Source of the DNA: Dendrocalamus latiflorus
Taxonomy: Eukaryota; Streptophyta; Magnoliopsida; Poales; Poaceae
Reading direction: 5' to 3'
Assembly: GCA_017311315.1 (NCBI GenBank)
Contig: CM029636.1
Location: 22,685,139 to 22,749,138, forward strand
DNA: 64,000 bases
Shown here: positions 21,201 to 30,652 of the stretch, piece by piece
Layout of the letters: each line of letters starts with the position of its first letter
How positions within the stretch are numbered: the stretch's first letter is position 1
Made by a program: the position numbers and the translations under genes
Notes under the pieces: model-generated
Told to the model about the DNA's origin: nothing
The model's database searches: none
What the model saw: the letters and a program-made list of their open reading frames with translations, nothing else

Positions 21201-22121
21201 ATGTACATTAGCTCCTGTATCAATCCACCAATTGGTAGATTGACTAACTGAAAGAACAGTAGGTAAATTACCATACCCAGTTCCATCTCCAGTCTTGCCA
21301 ATGGTCACGTTGACAGACTTAGAAGTTTGTCCTACAGGTGCCTTCTTTCCTTTGCGTTGTGGGCACTTCTTGGCCATGTGACCAGGCTCACCGCACACAA
21401 AGCAAGTTCTATCATCCTGATTGTTGTTGTTGTTCTTCTTCTTGAAGTTGGTTGTCTGTTGGGCTTTGACAAATTTCCCTTTGTTCTTGCTTGAGGGTTT
21501 CTGTACCACATTGGCACTAGACTGCCCTCCATCACCCTTAGACACAGCGTCCTTTTCCCGAGCTTTCTCCTCAATTTCAAGAGACCCAATCAGATTCTCA
21601 ACAGAGTACTCTTGTCTCTTGTGTTTGAGCGCTGTTCCGAAATTCCTCCATGAAGAAGGTAATTTCGCAATGATACATCCAGCCACAAACTTGTCGGGTA
21701 AGGCACACTTCAGGAGTTCGAGTTCCTTGGCAATGGCCTGTATCTCATGAGCCTGATCTACTACAGAACGGTTATCAACCATCTTGTAGTCATGAAATTG
21801 CTCCATGACATACATGTCATTGCTGGCATCAGTAGCACCGTATTTGGAATTCAGTGCATCCCACAACTCCTTCGCGTCTGTCATGTGCATATACACCTCG
21901 CACAGACGATCAGCAAGAACACTAAGAATGCATCCAACAAAGAGAGTAGTGGCAGTCTCGAATTCTTTCTGCTTTTCAGCATCAAGAACACCTTCAGGCT
22001 TGCCATTACTAACCCAGAATACATTCATAGCAGTAAGCCACAGAGTGACCTTGATCTGCCATCTCTTAAAGTGCACACCGGAGAACTTATCCGGCCTCAG
22101 TGCATCGGCAAATCCAGCCAT
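18234..22121 (-). CDS. Copia Gag-Pol polyprotein (1295 aa)
   Basis: The start chosen is the Met of MAGFADALRPDKFSG, the usual start of this gag family. The frame is open 141 codons further upstream, but that part is LTR sequence. Domains in order: UBN2-type gag; CCHC knuckle CFVCGEPGHMAKKC (about residue 240); aspartic protease WWIDTGANVHVC (about 299); integrase HHCC (about 425-460) and DDE residues in HSDLSEM, RSDRGGEYF and PESNGIAE; reverse transcriptase from YKARLVAKGYTQ (about 848) with YVDDILIFG (about 981); and RNase H with YSDSNW, STMEAK and CDNQTV. All catalytic residues that I can place are present. The RNase H motif has Lys where most copia elements have the second Glu of EAE, but the catalytic Glu is kept. 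No stop or frameshift is seen, so the protein may be functional. Confidence 0.92.
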   Translation of the reverse strand: MAGFADALRPDKFSGVHFKRWQIKVTLWLTAMNVFWVSNGKPEGVLDAEKQKEFETATTLFVGCILSVLADRLCEVYMHMTDAKELWDALNSKYGATDASNDMYVMEQFHDYKMVDNRSVVDQAHEIQAIAKELELLKCALPDKFVAGCIIAKLPSSWRNFGTALKHKRQEYSVENLIGSLEIEEKAREKDAVSKGDGGQSSANVVQKPSSKNKGKFVKAQQTTNFKKKNNNNNQDDRTCFVCGEPGHMAKKCPQRKGKKAPVGQTSKSVNVTIGKTGDGTGYGNLPTVLSVSQSTNWWIDTGANVHVCADISLFSSYQVARDSSVLMGNGSHATVHGVGTVDLKFTSGKIVQHVPSIDKNLVSGSRLCRDGLKLVFESNKVVVSKHGYFIGKGYECGGLFRFSLSDFCNKTVNHICGSVDDEANVWHSRLCHINFGLMSRLSSMNLIPNVSITKGSKCHSCVQSKQPRKPHKAAEERNLAPLELLHSDLSEMNGVLTKGGKRYFMTLIDDATRFCYVYLLKTKDEALDYFKIYKAEVENQLNRKIKRLRSDRGGEYFSNEFDLFCEEHGIIHERTPHYSPESNGIAERKNRTLTDLVNAMLDTAGLPKAWWGEALLTSNHVLNRVPNRNKDKTPYEVWIGRKPSLSYLRTWGCLAKVNVPITKKRKLGPKTVDCVFLGYANHSIAYRFLIVKTEVPDMHVGTIMESRDATFFENIFPMKDTHNTTSQPSEIIPSSITSPEPFEHTHELVNEEDDSGAPRRSKRQRIFKSFGDDFTVYLVDDTPKSISEAYASPDADYWKEAVRSEMDSIIANGTWELTDKPYGCKLVGCKWVFKKKLRPDGTIEKYKARLVAKGYTQKEGEDFFDTYSPVARLTTIRVLLALAASHGLLVHQMDVKTAFLNGELDEKIYMEQPDGFVVEGQTGKVLKLLKSLYGLKQAPKQWHEKFDRTLTSAGFAVNEADKCVYYRYGGGEGVILCLYVDDILIFGTNINVINEVKSFLSQNFDMKDLGVADVILNIKLVRGEDGITLLQSHYVEKVLSRFDFSDSKPSPTPYDPSVLLRKNKKIARNQLEYSQIIGSLMYLASATRPDISFAVSKLSRFTSNPGDDHWKTLERVLRYLKGTSNFGLHYTGYPSVLEGYSDSNWISDADEIKATSGYVFTIGGGAVSWRSCKQTILTRSTMEAKLAALDTATVEAEWLRDLLMDLPTVEKPVPAILMNCDNQTVIAKVNSSKDNMKSSRHVKRRLKSVKKLRNSGVITLDYIQTDKNLADPFTKGLSRNVIDSASKEMGMRPM

Positions 22122-22232
22122 AGTAAAACCACAGTGCCTACAATAAGGTTTTTGGATTGTTGGAAAATTAAGCACATGTAGGTTCAATTTATTCCATAAA
22201 TTAATCATGACATCATACACGCAAAATAACAG

Positions 22233-23099
22233 AACCATCACAGGCATAACAGATCTAGACATGTAAACCAGAAAACTGTACATGAACAGATCTAATGCGG
22301 AGAACATGACTGCTACGTACCGATGATTCTGCTCTGATCGGTTTGCCGATGTTGACGCTGCAGGTACGGTGTGGATGACACGAGGTCGATGACGATTCGC
22401 CGAAGCCGAACGACGAGGAAGACGAGCCAGAGCTACAGCAAGCAGTCGCGCAGAGCGCTTCCCAAAAACCTTATTCGCCCTCTCCCGGTGCAGGACTTCG
22501 AAGGCGACGGTTCCGGAGACCTGCTCTCCCGAACGACAGTGCACGCCGGCGGACGGGACGGAGTAGACTACGTGGGACGGCGCAGTACGATGGAGGAGGC
22601 AAAAACCCTAGATTGATTCGCTTCTTCGATGATTCTGTATGGAGTCGGCGGCTCAGTATTTATGGAGAAAACAGGACGTGTGATCAAGACGCCTGCACGT
22701 TCTCCATAACTCGTAACCGAAACGGATTAGTTGCGCGTAACCGATCCGGATTCACCGCTACTCAAAACAGCAAAAATAAAACTGCAAAAGGAAGCCGCGT
22801 CTGCGCAAGCATCTGGAGCCGATTTTGGCGGACCATTCACGCAGGTGCCGTGCACGCGCGCCCCCCGCCCCGCCCAGCCCGGCCCGGCGAGGCGAGGCGA
22901 GCGAGCGCGCGCGTGTGATCCTCTAGTTCTCTCCCACACATGCCTCAAGTGGCTAGGAGTGCACCATCCCTTTTAAGGTGGTCTTCCTCTCCTAGAAATA
23001 GCAATATGGTACTAAAGTGCACATGCATTGTTCCTTTGCATGAGTGGGCCTTTGAGATTTAGGAATTATTCTTATGGGCTTGGCCCACATAATTCAACA
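22233..23099 (-). repeat. 5' LTR of the copia element
   Basis: Offset by exactly 5417 bp from the 3' LTR with no indels, about 99.5% identical by eye. It is followed, on the minus strand, by a short 110-bp leader before the gag start codon. The leader shows no obvious initiator-tRNA complement. Confidence 0.88.
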
Positions 23100-24023
23100 G
23101 AAAGAAGGATGCGCAACAAAAAGGAACATGACCTCCTTGGCGGGGCGCGCGGCGGCCGGCCGGAGCGGGGACGCGGAGCGGTTGGGCTGGCCGGCGCCCA
23201 CGCCGCTGGGCCTCCTCGCGAGGCGCGGCCACCTCGGTGAGAGTGGCGGCACGGAGGCGCCCCCTGCAGCCAAATCATCGTCCTGACTTCCAACCCAAAA
23301 TCCTACATATTCGAAATTACAAACCATAATCACAACATATGCTATGTCCATATAGTAGGCTCAACAACTATGTAATTTTGATGATGAATTATGTTTCTGC
23401 TAAATCTGAACCATATAGTAGCAAGTTTAACTAAAGACCTTTGCAATAACATCGGCAGTCTCCTTGAAGTCAACACACATTGATACATTTGACTTGGCTA
23501 GGAAATCATCAACAAATCAAGTTCCAATGTTGTAACCCCTGAAAAGTAAAAAATAAAAAAAGATATAACACACAAGAAAATAGTTCGGATGCAAAGTTGG
23601 AACGCCAGGCGAGGGGGGGGATCGTATAGCTGGGATGGATAGGAAAAACTGTAAAACTCTATGTATGGGCAAATTCATATTTCTAAATCCCACATCACTC
23701 TTGCATATCTTCAATTGAGATATTTAACACAGTAACACCACAAATCCCCCTTGTTTTCCCATTCACAGGCTACACGCATGTTAGTTAACTTGGGCAAGAA
23801 GCACACAGCTAAAGCTATTTGGATTCGCATTCTTAGGCCATTGCGGCTAGTACACTGTTAAATCTTCACACGTGATTCGCAGGATAAAAAAACAGCAAAT
23901 TTCAGATTCCAACTCCTAGATTAAGATCACCACTGCAATCCCTAAGCTATCCCCCCATAACCCAACAAAAGTTTCTAAATTGCCACAGAAAATTAGAGAC
24001 AGAGGAAGATCAGAGCCGCATAC

Positions 24024-24121
24024 ATCTGATCGAGCTGCTTGTTCACCTCCTCGACCTCCTCCAGATCCGTGAGCAGCTGCCGCACGATGGCGCCGTACGT
24101 GAGCGTGAAGAGCTCCGCATT
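24024..24121 (-). pseudogene. TRAPPC3 (Bet3) single exon
   Basis: After a TTTGCAG acceptor, 98 bp encode NAELFTLTYGAIVRQLLTDL, then EEVEEVNKQLDQ and the first two bases of a Met codon, ending at a GTATGC donor. This is the second exon of plant Bet3/TRAPPC3, the palmitoylated core subunit of the TRAPP vesicle-tethering complex. Neither the first exon nor the later ones (for example the RLVDEFLAKS region) are nearby. The exon is undamaged. It is the 5'-most captured fragment of the Helitron. Confidence 0.85.
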
Positions 24122-24179
24122 CTGCAAACCAAAACAACCGGATCAGGGCCAGATCTAGGGCCAAGGGTCCTGGGGTTTC

Positions 24180-24760
24180 AGGCAACCACGGGCGATAGCG
24201 GAGCGGAGGGGGGGGGGGAGGAGGAGGCGACGGCACGGGGTGGGGGCGAGAAGCGGGGACGGCATGGATGCGGAGGAGCGGAGGAGGAGGAGGAGGCGGC
24301 GACGGCAGCGCGGCGTGGGAAGGAGAAGGCGAGGGCGAAGCGGAGGAGCGGCGGCAGCGCGGGGTGGGGAGGCGGCGGCGGCGCCGGGGGAGGAGGCGAG
24401 AGAAGCGAGGGCAGAAAAACCGAGGGGGCGCGGGGGTGGGGAGGAGCACCGGAAAAACCGAGGGGGCACGGGGTGGGGAGGGGAGGAGGAGGAGGCGGCG
24501 GCGGCGCGGGGTGGGGTGGGGAGGAGGAGGAGGCGGCGGCGGCGCGGGGTGGGGTGGGGGAAGGAGGCGGCGGCGGAGCGGGGGAGGAGGCGGCGGCGCG
24601 GGGTGGGGTGGGGGAAGGAGGCGGCGGCGGAGCGGGGGAGGAGGCGGCGGAGGAGGAGCGAGGGCGGAGCGGAGCGTCTCGGGCGGCAGCGGGGGGAGAT
24701 CGGAGAGAGGAGGGCGGGGCTAGTGGAGGCCGCACCAATCAGGAGGGGAGGTGGGGGTTC
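24180..24760. repeat. GC-rich GGC/GGAGG low-complexity block with short tandem units
   Basis: Strongly G-rich on the plus strand. A 54-60-bp unit containing 'GGAAGGAGGCGGCGGCGGAG' is repeated at about 24540 and 24600, and shorter GGAGGAGGCGG units surround it. It produces long overlapping open frames on both strands (up to 232 codons) that encode only Gly/Arg/Ala or Pro/Ser/Ala runs. Lies upstream of the Bet3 exon near the Helitron 5' end; it may derive from a captured 5' leader. Confidence 0.7.
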
Positions 24761-25262
24761 TGGTTCAATGATGTGCATGATCCAAATAATTTTGACCTTA
24801 GGATCTTCAATGAGTAAGAGAAGAAGGTTTGAGGAGAGATCCAGACCATTCATTCGTATGAAGTTGGATTACTTTGGTACACAAATCTGGGTGGACTTAG
24901 ATTAGGCATGACTGTGGGGGTGGTTGAGGGGGGTGGATTTAGTAAAGAAAATTTTGGTTTATTATAGAGTAGGGTAGATGATATAATATAGTGTGCCACA
25001 ATATTTCAGCTTAAAACACGATCTATATTAGGATAAAAGAAGGACAAATTTTAGTGAATCTTTCTCTTTTTTCCCTTTTTATTTTTTGGATTTCCATTGC
25101 CGCATAATCTTGTCTTCTTATCTCAATGTGTAGATCGAATTTAGATTTCAGATTTTGTGAAATCATAGATTGTGTGATGATCCATCTAACCAAATATTTT
25201 TAGATTTTTTTGTGACTGTTTGCAACGATTTCTGAAGGACAGGAGCATAGTGGCACCATTTT

Positions 25263-25545
25263 GGCCCCGTTCAGTTGGGCTGAAAAGTTGTGGTTTATGG
25301 CTGAAATTGCACTGTAGCGACTGAAATTTTACTGTAACTAAAGGTGGCTTATTTGGCGTAATTAAATTTAAAAAACTTTAAAAATATAAAAAATATGTTA
25401 GCTCATTACGGACAACGCGAACGAATACAGGGAAAAAAGAACCGGCAAAAAAACTTAAAAAAAGCTAAAAATTTAGAAAAAGATAAAATTTATAAATAGT
25501 GGAAAATAAATCAGAAGTTAGAAGTTGAAGCTGAAATTAGGTGGG
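25263..25545 (+). mobile_element. hAT-like MITE, family copy B
   Basis: Same family as 3488-3765. It starts 'GGCCCCGTTCAGTTGGGCTG' and carries the shared core 'GCTCATTACGGACAACGCG' and 'AAAGAACCGGCAAAAAAAC'. It ends near 'GAAGTTGAAGCTGAAATT'. Between the Helitron end (24978) and this copy there is only AT-rich spacer. Confidence 0.65.
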
Positions 25546-25592
25546 AGCATAATGCATGCCGCATTCATTGCGGGTGCGTATGGAGTCTCCTG

Positions 25593-25677
25593 TTGTAGGA
25601 TTTGAGCATTGAAGTTTGGTTGGTTTGTTAGGAGGTTGTAGGATTGAGCATTGAAGTTTGGTCGGTTTGTTAGGAGG
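25593..25677. repeat. Two-copy tandem repeat, about 42 bp
   Basis: Two adjacent near-identical units begin TTGTAGGATT at 25593 and 25636. Each contains GAGCATTGAAGTTTGG and ends TTTGTTAGGAGG. No function suggested. Confidence 0.8.
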
Positions 25678-25964
25678 TAGGACAGTGCGCTCGCTGCCAG
25701 TCTGCCACAGAGGCTCCTGCTAGTCGTCGGTCCGGCCGGCGTCAGTGGTGTGGACAGCATCGATCCATCACGCGACGCTCTGGGAAGTGGGAATCTATAT
25801 ATATATTCTTCTCCACCGACCAGCTAAGCGCCGCGCCGCGTCGCGTCAAACTGCGTCCCTGCACGCAGGGGACGACGCACCTACCGCCAATTCTGCCAAA
25901 AATTGCCGACAACTGCATTAACATTGCCCTCGCAAATTGCTACTCGCATCTTAGGTATCCACGC

Positions 25965-26129
25965 GGTTTCTAAAATACAATTTTAATTATTAATTTATGT
26001 TATAATATAATTATAAAATTTAATAAAATTATAATACTATAAAAATACTTTCTAAGACAAATATACATTTAAAATTTTGACTGCGTACATTTTAAAACGA
26101 TGTATATTTATGACGGAAGGGAGGGAGTA
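25965..26129. mobile_element. Stowaway-like MITE remnant
   Basis: AT-rich sequence ending GACGGAAGGGAGGGAGTA, the usual Stowaway end (complement CTCCCTCC). The left end is unclear. Similar AT-rich filler occurs at 9690-9860, 28080-28200, 29880-30080 and 30970-31100. Confidence 0.45.
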
Positions 26130-26337
26130 CGTTACAAAATGTTACAAAATGTGTTTTATGATGCCCATGTGCTTGCCCATCCCTTACAGTGTAATCTTAC
26201 GATCTATGAAATTCACATGGGAGCGACGTGACATGTTGTTCTTGTTTGGTTCCGGTCAGGTCGCGTAGATTCTTGTCTCATCGCACGCGGCATATACAAT
26301 GCAACTATAGGTGGGAACACGAGCTAGGCCTCCTCAA

Positions 26338-27760
26338 GGTAGGATGTATTTGGTTGGTTGGAGAGGAATTGGATGGGATGGTCTTATCCAGTTTTTTGGG
26401 TTGTTAAACAAGATAGTGGGGCTGGGCATAACCATCCGGTATGGATTGAGCCAAAACTGACGAATATTCATGGAAGATGTTGGAGGAAGTCGTGCGACAA
26501 AGAAGGTCGGACGAGGCCATCCAGGATGACATGAACGTTCCACTCACCTCTCTTATTCGCCCCCTCCCCACCCTTCTCACGTCTCACCACTGCATCTGCC
26601 GGAATCTCCCTTACCTCACTTCCATCTCCTCAGCCTTCCTCTCCCCTCTCTCTACTCTCTCCGTGCTCCTCCCCTCCTCACGCCTCCCGGCTTGCCCACC
26701 CATTTGGCGGCAGTGACTCCTTCGAGGAGTGGAGGTCGGGCGACGGCGTACCAGTCGAAGAACAACAACAGGTGCTCCAATCTACCAGCCGCTAGCCACA
26801 GGCCATAGGGCAAGACGACGACTACCCAGTCTCCTCATGGAAGGAAGGTGTGTGCTTTCTCTTTATCTTCCTTTTGAGGATAGGTAGTTAGCCTTTTATT
26901 CTAGGTTTGGGTGGGGTATCTTGCAAGAATAGGATCCAAGCAACTTTTTCCTTGTGTGGGTGCTAGTAGGAGAACGGCATGAAGCCGGAGTTCGGTTGGT
27001 TTGGGCGTGCAGTATTAACTTGGGGAAGTGATTTTGTGTGTGCAGGAGCTAAAGGAAAGAAGCCCTCGTGGCAGAGAAATTCCTTTACAAAACTTCGACC
27101 ACATGTTCGACCATGATGCTTCGACCACAACACTTCGACCATGGCGCTTTGACCGTGGCACTTTGACCATGGCTTCGACCACGGCTTTGACCACGACGCT
27201 TCGACCACGGCGCTTCGACTACAACTAGAACAAAACAAATAAATTGGATGCCTCCAGTTTCCCACTAATTAGACAATAAATTAGATATCAGCCACATAAC
27301 AAACTTGGTAGAACAAAACAAATAAATAATTACGCGGCAACCAAAAATAGAATCGTCTGTGATGGCCGCATATCACAGACGATTTTTGGTAGAATCCATT
27401 TGTGATAGTAGGCTTTCACATATGGTTTTTTATATAAACCGTCTGTGTTAACCGCATATTATCATAGACCCAATAAATTTAGACAGTTCAGAAAATCGTC
27501 TGTGATGATGGTTTAGAACCGACTGTGATGACCGTTTTTGTAATAGTGTTGGAAGGTATACCCTAATCCATCTCATCCACCTTTATCCACCCAACTAAAC
27601 ACAAAATTGGTCTATCCCATCCACCTTTATCCTACCAACTAAATAAAAATATGTATCATCTTATCCCCCAACCAAACAGGCTCTTGGATCATTCCATCCC
27701 ACCAAATTCTAAATCATTCCATCTCATTCACCCTTATCAATCCAATCAAACACACCCTTG
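26338..27760. other. Composite MITE-like region with a CACTA end
   Basis: The left edge 'GATGTATTTGGTTGGTTGG' and the right edge (complement GGGTGTGTTTGATTGG) look like loose inverted repeats of a MITE-type element. Between them lies a GC-richer part. A CACTA terminus (CACTATTACAAAAACGG on the minus strand) ends at 27548, preceded by repeated TCTGTGATG subterminal motifs from about 27345; its other end was not found. No coding sequence is recognised. Confidence 0.4.
27080..27222. repeat. Imperfect tandem array of TTCGACCAC/TTTGACCAT words
   Basis: Roughly eight to ten units of 12-20 bp based on 'CTTCGACCATGGCGC', read on the minus strand as repeated Trp-Ser-Lys codons. The GACCAC word resembles motifs in the LTRs at 46.7-47.7 and 61-63.7 kb, so this may be degraded LTR sequence. 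Confidence 0.6.
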
Positions 27761-28915
27761 GTGAACTCTAAACTCGACATCAGCCTATAAACTGCGCAGC
27801 ATTACTGTACGTCTAAGTGGAAACTGGGAGTGTGATATAGCTGAACAAAAAAAAAATATTGAGTGAAGGTTAGAATTGATGATAAGTAGTAGAGCAGAGA
27901 GGTTTCTCTTACTTTTTTTTTTCTTTTCTATTCTATTCTTTCAGCAGGTGCTTCTTTTCCTTAATTTTACGGGTCGTTTGGGACGTACAATTACATGGTA
28001 CTAGCAACTCTATTCTAGCAAGAATACAAGGAAATTCATGCACTGTATATGCCCTCTTCAGTCACAGAAGAATGTTGTTTTAAGGTATATACATTTAAAC
28101 TTTATAAACTTTGATTATGAATATTTTTTAATATTTAGATTAGACATATAAAAATCTATTATAATATAAATTAGTGATAAAAAATCACGTTTTAGAGACC
28201 TTGTTGAACTATCTCCAAAACGACGTTTAGAGGAAGTAAATGATTATAGCCACTAATTTCTTTTTGCGGTGCACAAAAAATATCAAGAAAATATCATCAA
28301 CTAAAAAAAAATCAAAGTGCCAAGCCCATGCCTGATGCTGATCCCTTCCAAATCCTTCTTATATTTGGCACTATAGCCACTTTTTTCAAAATTAGCCTTT
28401 CAGATATTCATTTTTACAAATCTAATCCTTTTTCCTAAGCTCAGCAGCCATGGTGTCGTCTGCCGTGCTACCACAGGACCTCAACAAGAGCATTCTAATG
28501 ATTAGCTAAAGCATGATTAACACTAATTAAACATCATATTATATGATTAACACTAATTAAGCATGATTACCACTAGCTAATTACTTGTCATGGCTAGCCG
28601 GCTCGCCACGTCGTCCTGTCGAGCTCCCTTAGTTCGACAGGGACATACTGAGCTATAGTAGCACGGCAGATAATATGTATCATCTATTACCATTGAACTC
28701 AAAAACTAGCTAGATTTATAAAAATACGTGTGGGAAGATCAAATTTGGAAAGAAAAAAGCGACGCAACTTATACGAAGGCCTAATCCTCTCCGAGAAGCA
28801 AAGAGAGAGGCGATGACGCAGCATAAAATGGTAGGAAAAAATCGCTAGCTAGCGAGAGGGCGAGCGACAGACAAGGATCTCAGAGAAGCCAAAGCTTTTG
28901 GTAGAAGCAACACAC
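27761..28915. other. Spacer upstream of the small membrane-protein gene
   Basis: AT-rich DNA with Stowaway-like filler (28080-28200) and repeated 'GATTAACACTAATTAA' words near 28510-28560. No gene recognised. The last few hundred bases probably hold the promoter of the gene at 29066. Confidence 0.4.
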
Positions 28916-28926
28916 ACATAAAAGGG
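28916..28926 (+). promoter_or_regulatory. TATA-like box of the small membrane-protein gene
   Basis: ACATAAAAGGG lies about 140 bp before the ATG at 29066, with a C/A-rich leader in between. The position would give a leader of roughly 110 bp. Inferred from sequence only. Confidence 0.45.
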
Positions 28927-29065
28927 GACGCTTCACGGGCTCACGGCTACTTGTTCACCGATCCAAGCCAAGAACAAGCAAAGACAGAGCAAGCAAGGTC
29001 AGGCCGTTTCTTGCAAGCATCATTCGTCGTCGCCGCCGGCTCTCTCCTGCACGTGCTATCCTTCC

Positions 29066-29392
29066 GTGATGGGCGCGGGCGGCGGCGGCGGGAGGCTGCT
29101 GACGTGGCGGGCGGTGGTCGCGACGGCGGCGGCGCTGTGCGCGCTCCCGGTGGTTCTGTCGCTGGTGCTCCTCTGGCTGCCGCTGCTCTGCTGCGCCGTG
29201 GCCGTCGTTCGGTTCCGGCGAGTGAGGACGAGAAGGATACAGAGCCCCTGCGCCGGCGGTGTCGGAGGAGGACGGCGGGCGGAGAAGGTTCATTCCGGCG
29301 ATCGGGTGATGCTGCTGCAGAAGTACCTCCAGGACCAGGTGGAGCTCGTCGGAGCCGAGGCAGGAGAGTCCGTCGATCCAAGAGAAGCGTAG
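29066..29392 (+). CDS. Small single-exon membrane protein of unknown function (108 aa)
   Basis: The ORF starts MGAGGGGGRLLTWRAVVATA. It has a long hydrophobic stretch at about residues 15-47 (VVATAAALCALPVVLSLVLL and beyond, including LLCCAVAVVRF) followed by an Arg-rich patch, giving one long or two short membrane segments with a positive flank. The C-terminal third (HSGDRVMLLQKYLQDQVELV) looks like a short amphipathic helix. High GC3 within an AT-rich neighbourhood, a TATA-like box upstream and a sensible start context suggest a real gene. Similar short membrane ORFs with a 'LLQ-YL-DQ-ELV' tail exist in grasses as far as I recall, but I cannot name a function. The Gly/Ala/Arg frames overlapping it are shadows. 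Confidence 0.65.
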   Translation: MMGAGGGGGRLLTWRAVVATAAALCALPVVLSLVLLWLPLLCCAVAVVRFRRVRTRRIQSPCAGGVGGGRRAEKVHSGDRVMLLQKYLQDQVELVGAEAGESVDPREA

Positions 29393-30188
29393 CGAGAACG
29401 GAATTGTTTTTTTTTTATTTTTTTACAATTTGTAGGATGTAAATAGTGGGGTTTTCGGTTGCTGCTGATGGTTTATAGTTACAGTTGTTGGTTTTTAGAT
29501 CTAACATAAGCGTTGTGTGAATGAATCGAATACCGATAAGCTTATAAACCGTTTAGAAAAGTTTGTAGTGATAAGCCGTTCTGAAATTATTTTATTTGTT
29601 TGTTCCGAAAGAAGTATAAACTATAAATTATAAGTTGAAAACAAGAGTCAATATGTGAGGAGTTGCAAAGCTGAGAATTTGTTTGTGTTGTGCTTGGTGA
29701 AACATCAAGAATTCGAACTGTTTTTTCATTAACACAAGGGGGAAAAGAAAGAGAGATTCAAGGAAACTCGGGCTTCCAATCTTTTGCAGTTGACTTTGAT
29801 GTTCTTCCAGTTAATTTGACAAGATCCCCTGCTTCTTTTTTTAAGTGATGTTTTTAATTTTTTTTTTCTTGTTCTTTTTTACACGTGACTTTGATTGTTA
29901 CTTTATTTTATAACATATAAATAAAATTACAATATTATAAAAATATTTTTAACGATAAATATAATAATATACTTGTCATGTAACTTATCTAGATAATTTT
30001 AAATATATTAATAATTATATTTTAGAAAATGTGATAGCACAAATATTAGAACGCCACTTAAAAGAGAACGAAGGGAGCACTAATTGCTTCTACTTTCCGG
30101 TTGTTGGTTAATGGCACATTAGTCTGCGTTCGACGACTCGAGTTGCTACATGAAAGTTGAAACTACTCCATAATCAAGATGAGGTTAA
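29393..30188. other. 3' flank with hAT-like MITE and Stowaway-like filler
   Basis: About 29455-29650 begins 'TTTCGGTTGCTGCTGATGG' and ends 'AACTATAAATTATAAG', resembling the hAT-like MITEs. About 29880-30080 is AT-rich Stowaway-type sequence. No gene recognised. Confidence 0.4.
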
Positions 30189-30478
30189 GGTGGTGATCGG
30201 TTCGGCTGAAAAGCTCGTGGCTTATGGCTGAAAACACTGTAGCTGGCTGAAAAAGCACTGTAGCTGACAGAGACTTATTTAGCATAATTAAATTTAAAAA
30301 AAATTTAAAAATAAAATATATATATGTTAGCCCATTATGTATAATACAAACAAATACGGGGAAAAAAGAACCGGCAAAAAAGCTCAACAAAAAGCCAAAA
30401 GTTCAGAAAAAGACGAAACTTATAAATAGTAAAAAATAAGCCAGAAGCCAGAAGCCGAAGCCGAGTTGATCAGGACCT
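30189..30478 (+). mobile_element. hAT-like MITE, family copy C
   Basis: Starts near 'GGTGATCGGTTCGGCTGAAA' and ends 'GCCGAGTTGATCAGGACC'; the ends are roughly inverted (CGGCTGAAAAGC against CGGCTTCGGC). Shares 'AAAAAAGAACCGGCAAAAAA' with copies A and B. Confidence 0.65.
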
Positions 30479-30652
30479 AAATAATGGGAGAAATACGCTG
30501 CTGGTTCATTGCTTCAATAAGCAACTTCTGTTTTTTTTTCTTCTGTTGTCCTTAATTGATAAAATTATTTGAGGCATGGCATTGCATTGCACTATTATTT
30601 TGTTAGAAAACGAACCGAGCTTTAGATTCTATTAATTGCATTTAGTATCTTA

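Larger units (their letters stand above)
16816..23099 (-). mobile_element. Ty1/copia LTR retrotransposon, intact, nested in the Helitron
   Basis: Direct repeats at 16816-17682 (3' LTR) and 22233-23099 (5' LTR) flank an uninterrupted gag-pol. On the minus strand the LTR starts TGTTGAATTATG, and the polypurine tract TGGTGGGGGAT sits directly before the 3' LTR (17683-17693). The LTRs differ at only about four positions, all transitions, implying recent insertion. Three oddities remain. The inner edge of the LTR is unclear: the 3' LTR could end GGTTTACA, but the 5' LTR continues differently. No TGGTATCAGAGC-like primer site was found. No matching 5-bp duplication was seen (right flank GAAAG). Confidence 0.9.
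14238..24978 (-). mobile_element. Helitron with captured exons of several genes
   Basis: On the minus strand the 3' end reads CCGTAGCGTTAGCACGGG followed by CACACTACTAG. This is the grass Helitron terminus: a short imperfect hairpin CCGT-GC/GC-ACGG, then a CTAG end at 14241-14238. The adjoining host base is A (14237). The best 5' end is TCTACCCTACTC (24978 leftward), resembling the maize/grass consensus TCTMTAYTAMY with two mismatches. It is followed by host T (24979), so insertion would be between A and T as expected. Between them, all on the minus strand, lie exons of TRAPPC3, a NAL1-like gene, cytochrome c and an unknown gene. A copia element (16816-23099) is nested inside; without it the Helitron is about 4.4 kb. 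No Rep/helicase ORF is present, so it is non-autonomous. The 3' end is strong; the 5' end is less certain. Confidence 0.7.

Noticed and set aside
22122..22544. The 141 codons upstream of the copia gag start, giving a 1436-codon frame
   Set aside because: They are LTR and leader sequence repeated in the other LTR; the family start MAGFADALRPDKF fits the later Met.
24155..24905. 221-232-codon open frames on both strands near the Helitron 5' end
   Set aside because: Gly/Arg or Pro/Ser/Ala runs created by GGC/GGAGG repeats, no domain, no splice logic.
27252..27548. CCCACTAATTAG at about 27263 as left terminus of the CACTA element ending at 27548
   Set aside because: The following bases do not match the right terminus (CACTATTACAAAAACGG) and the flanks do not give the same 3-bp duplication.
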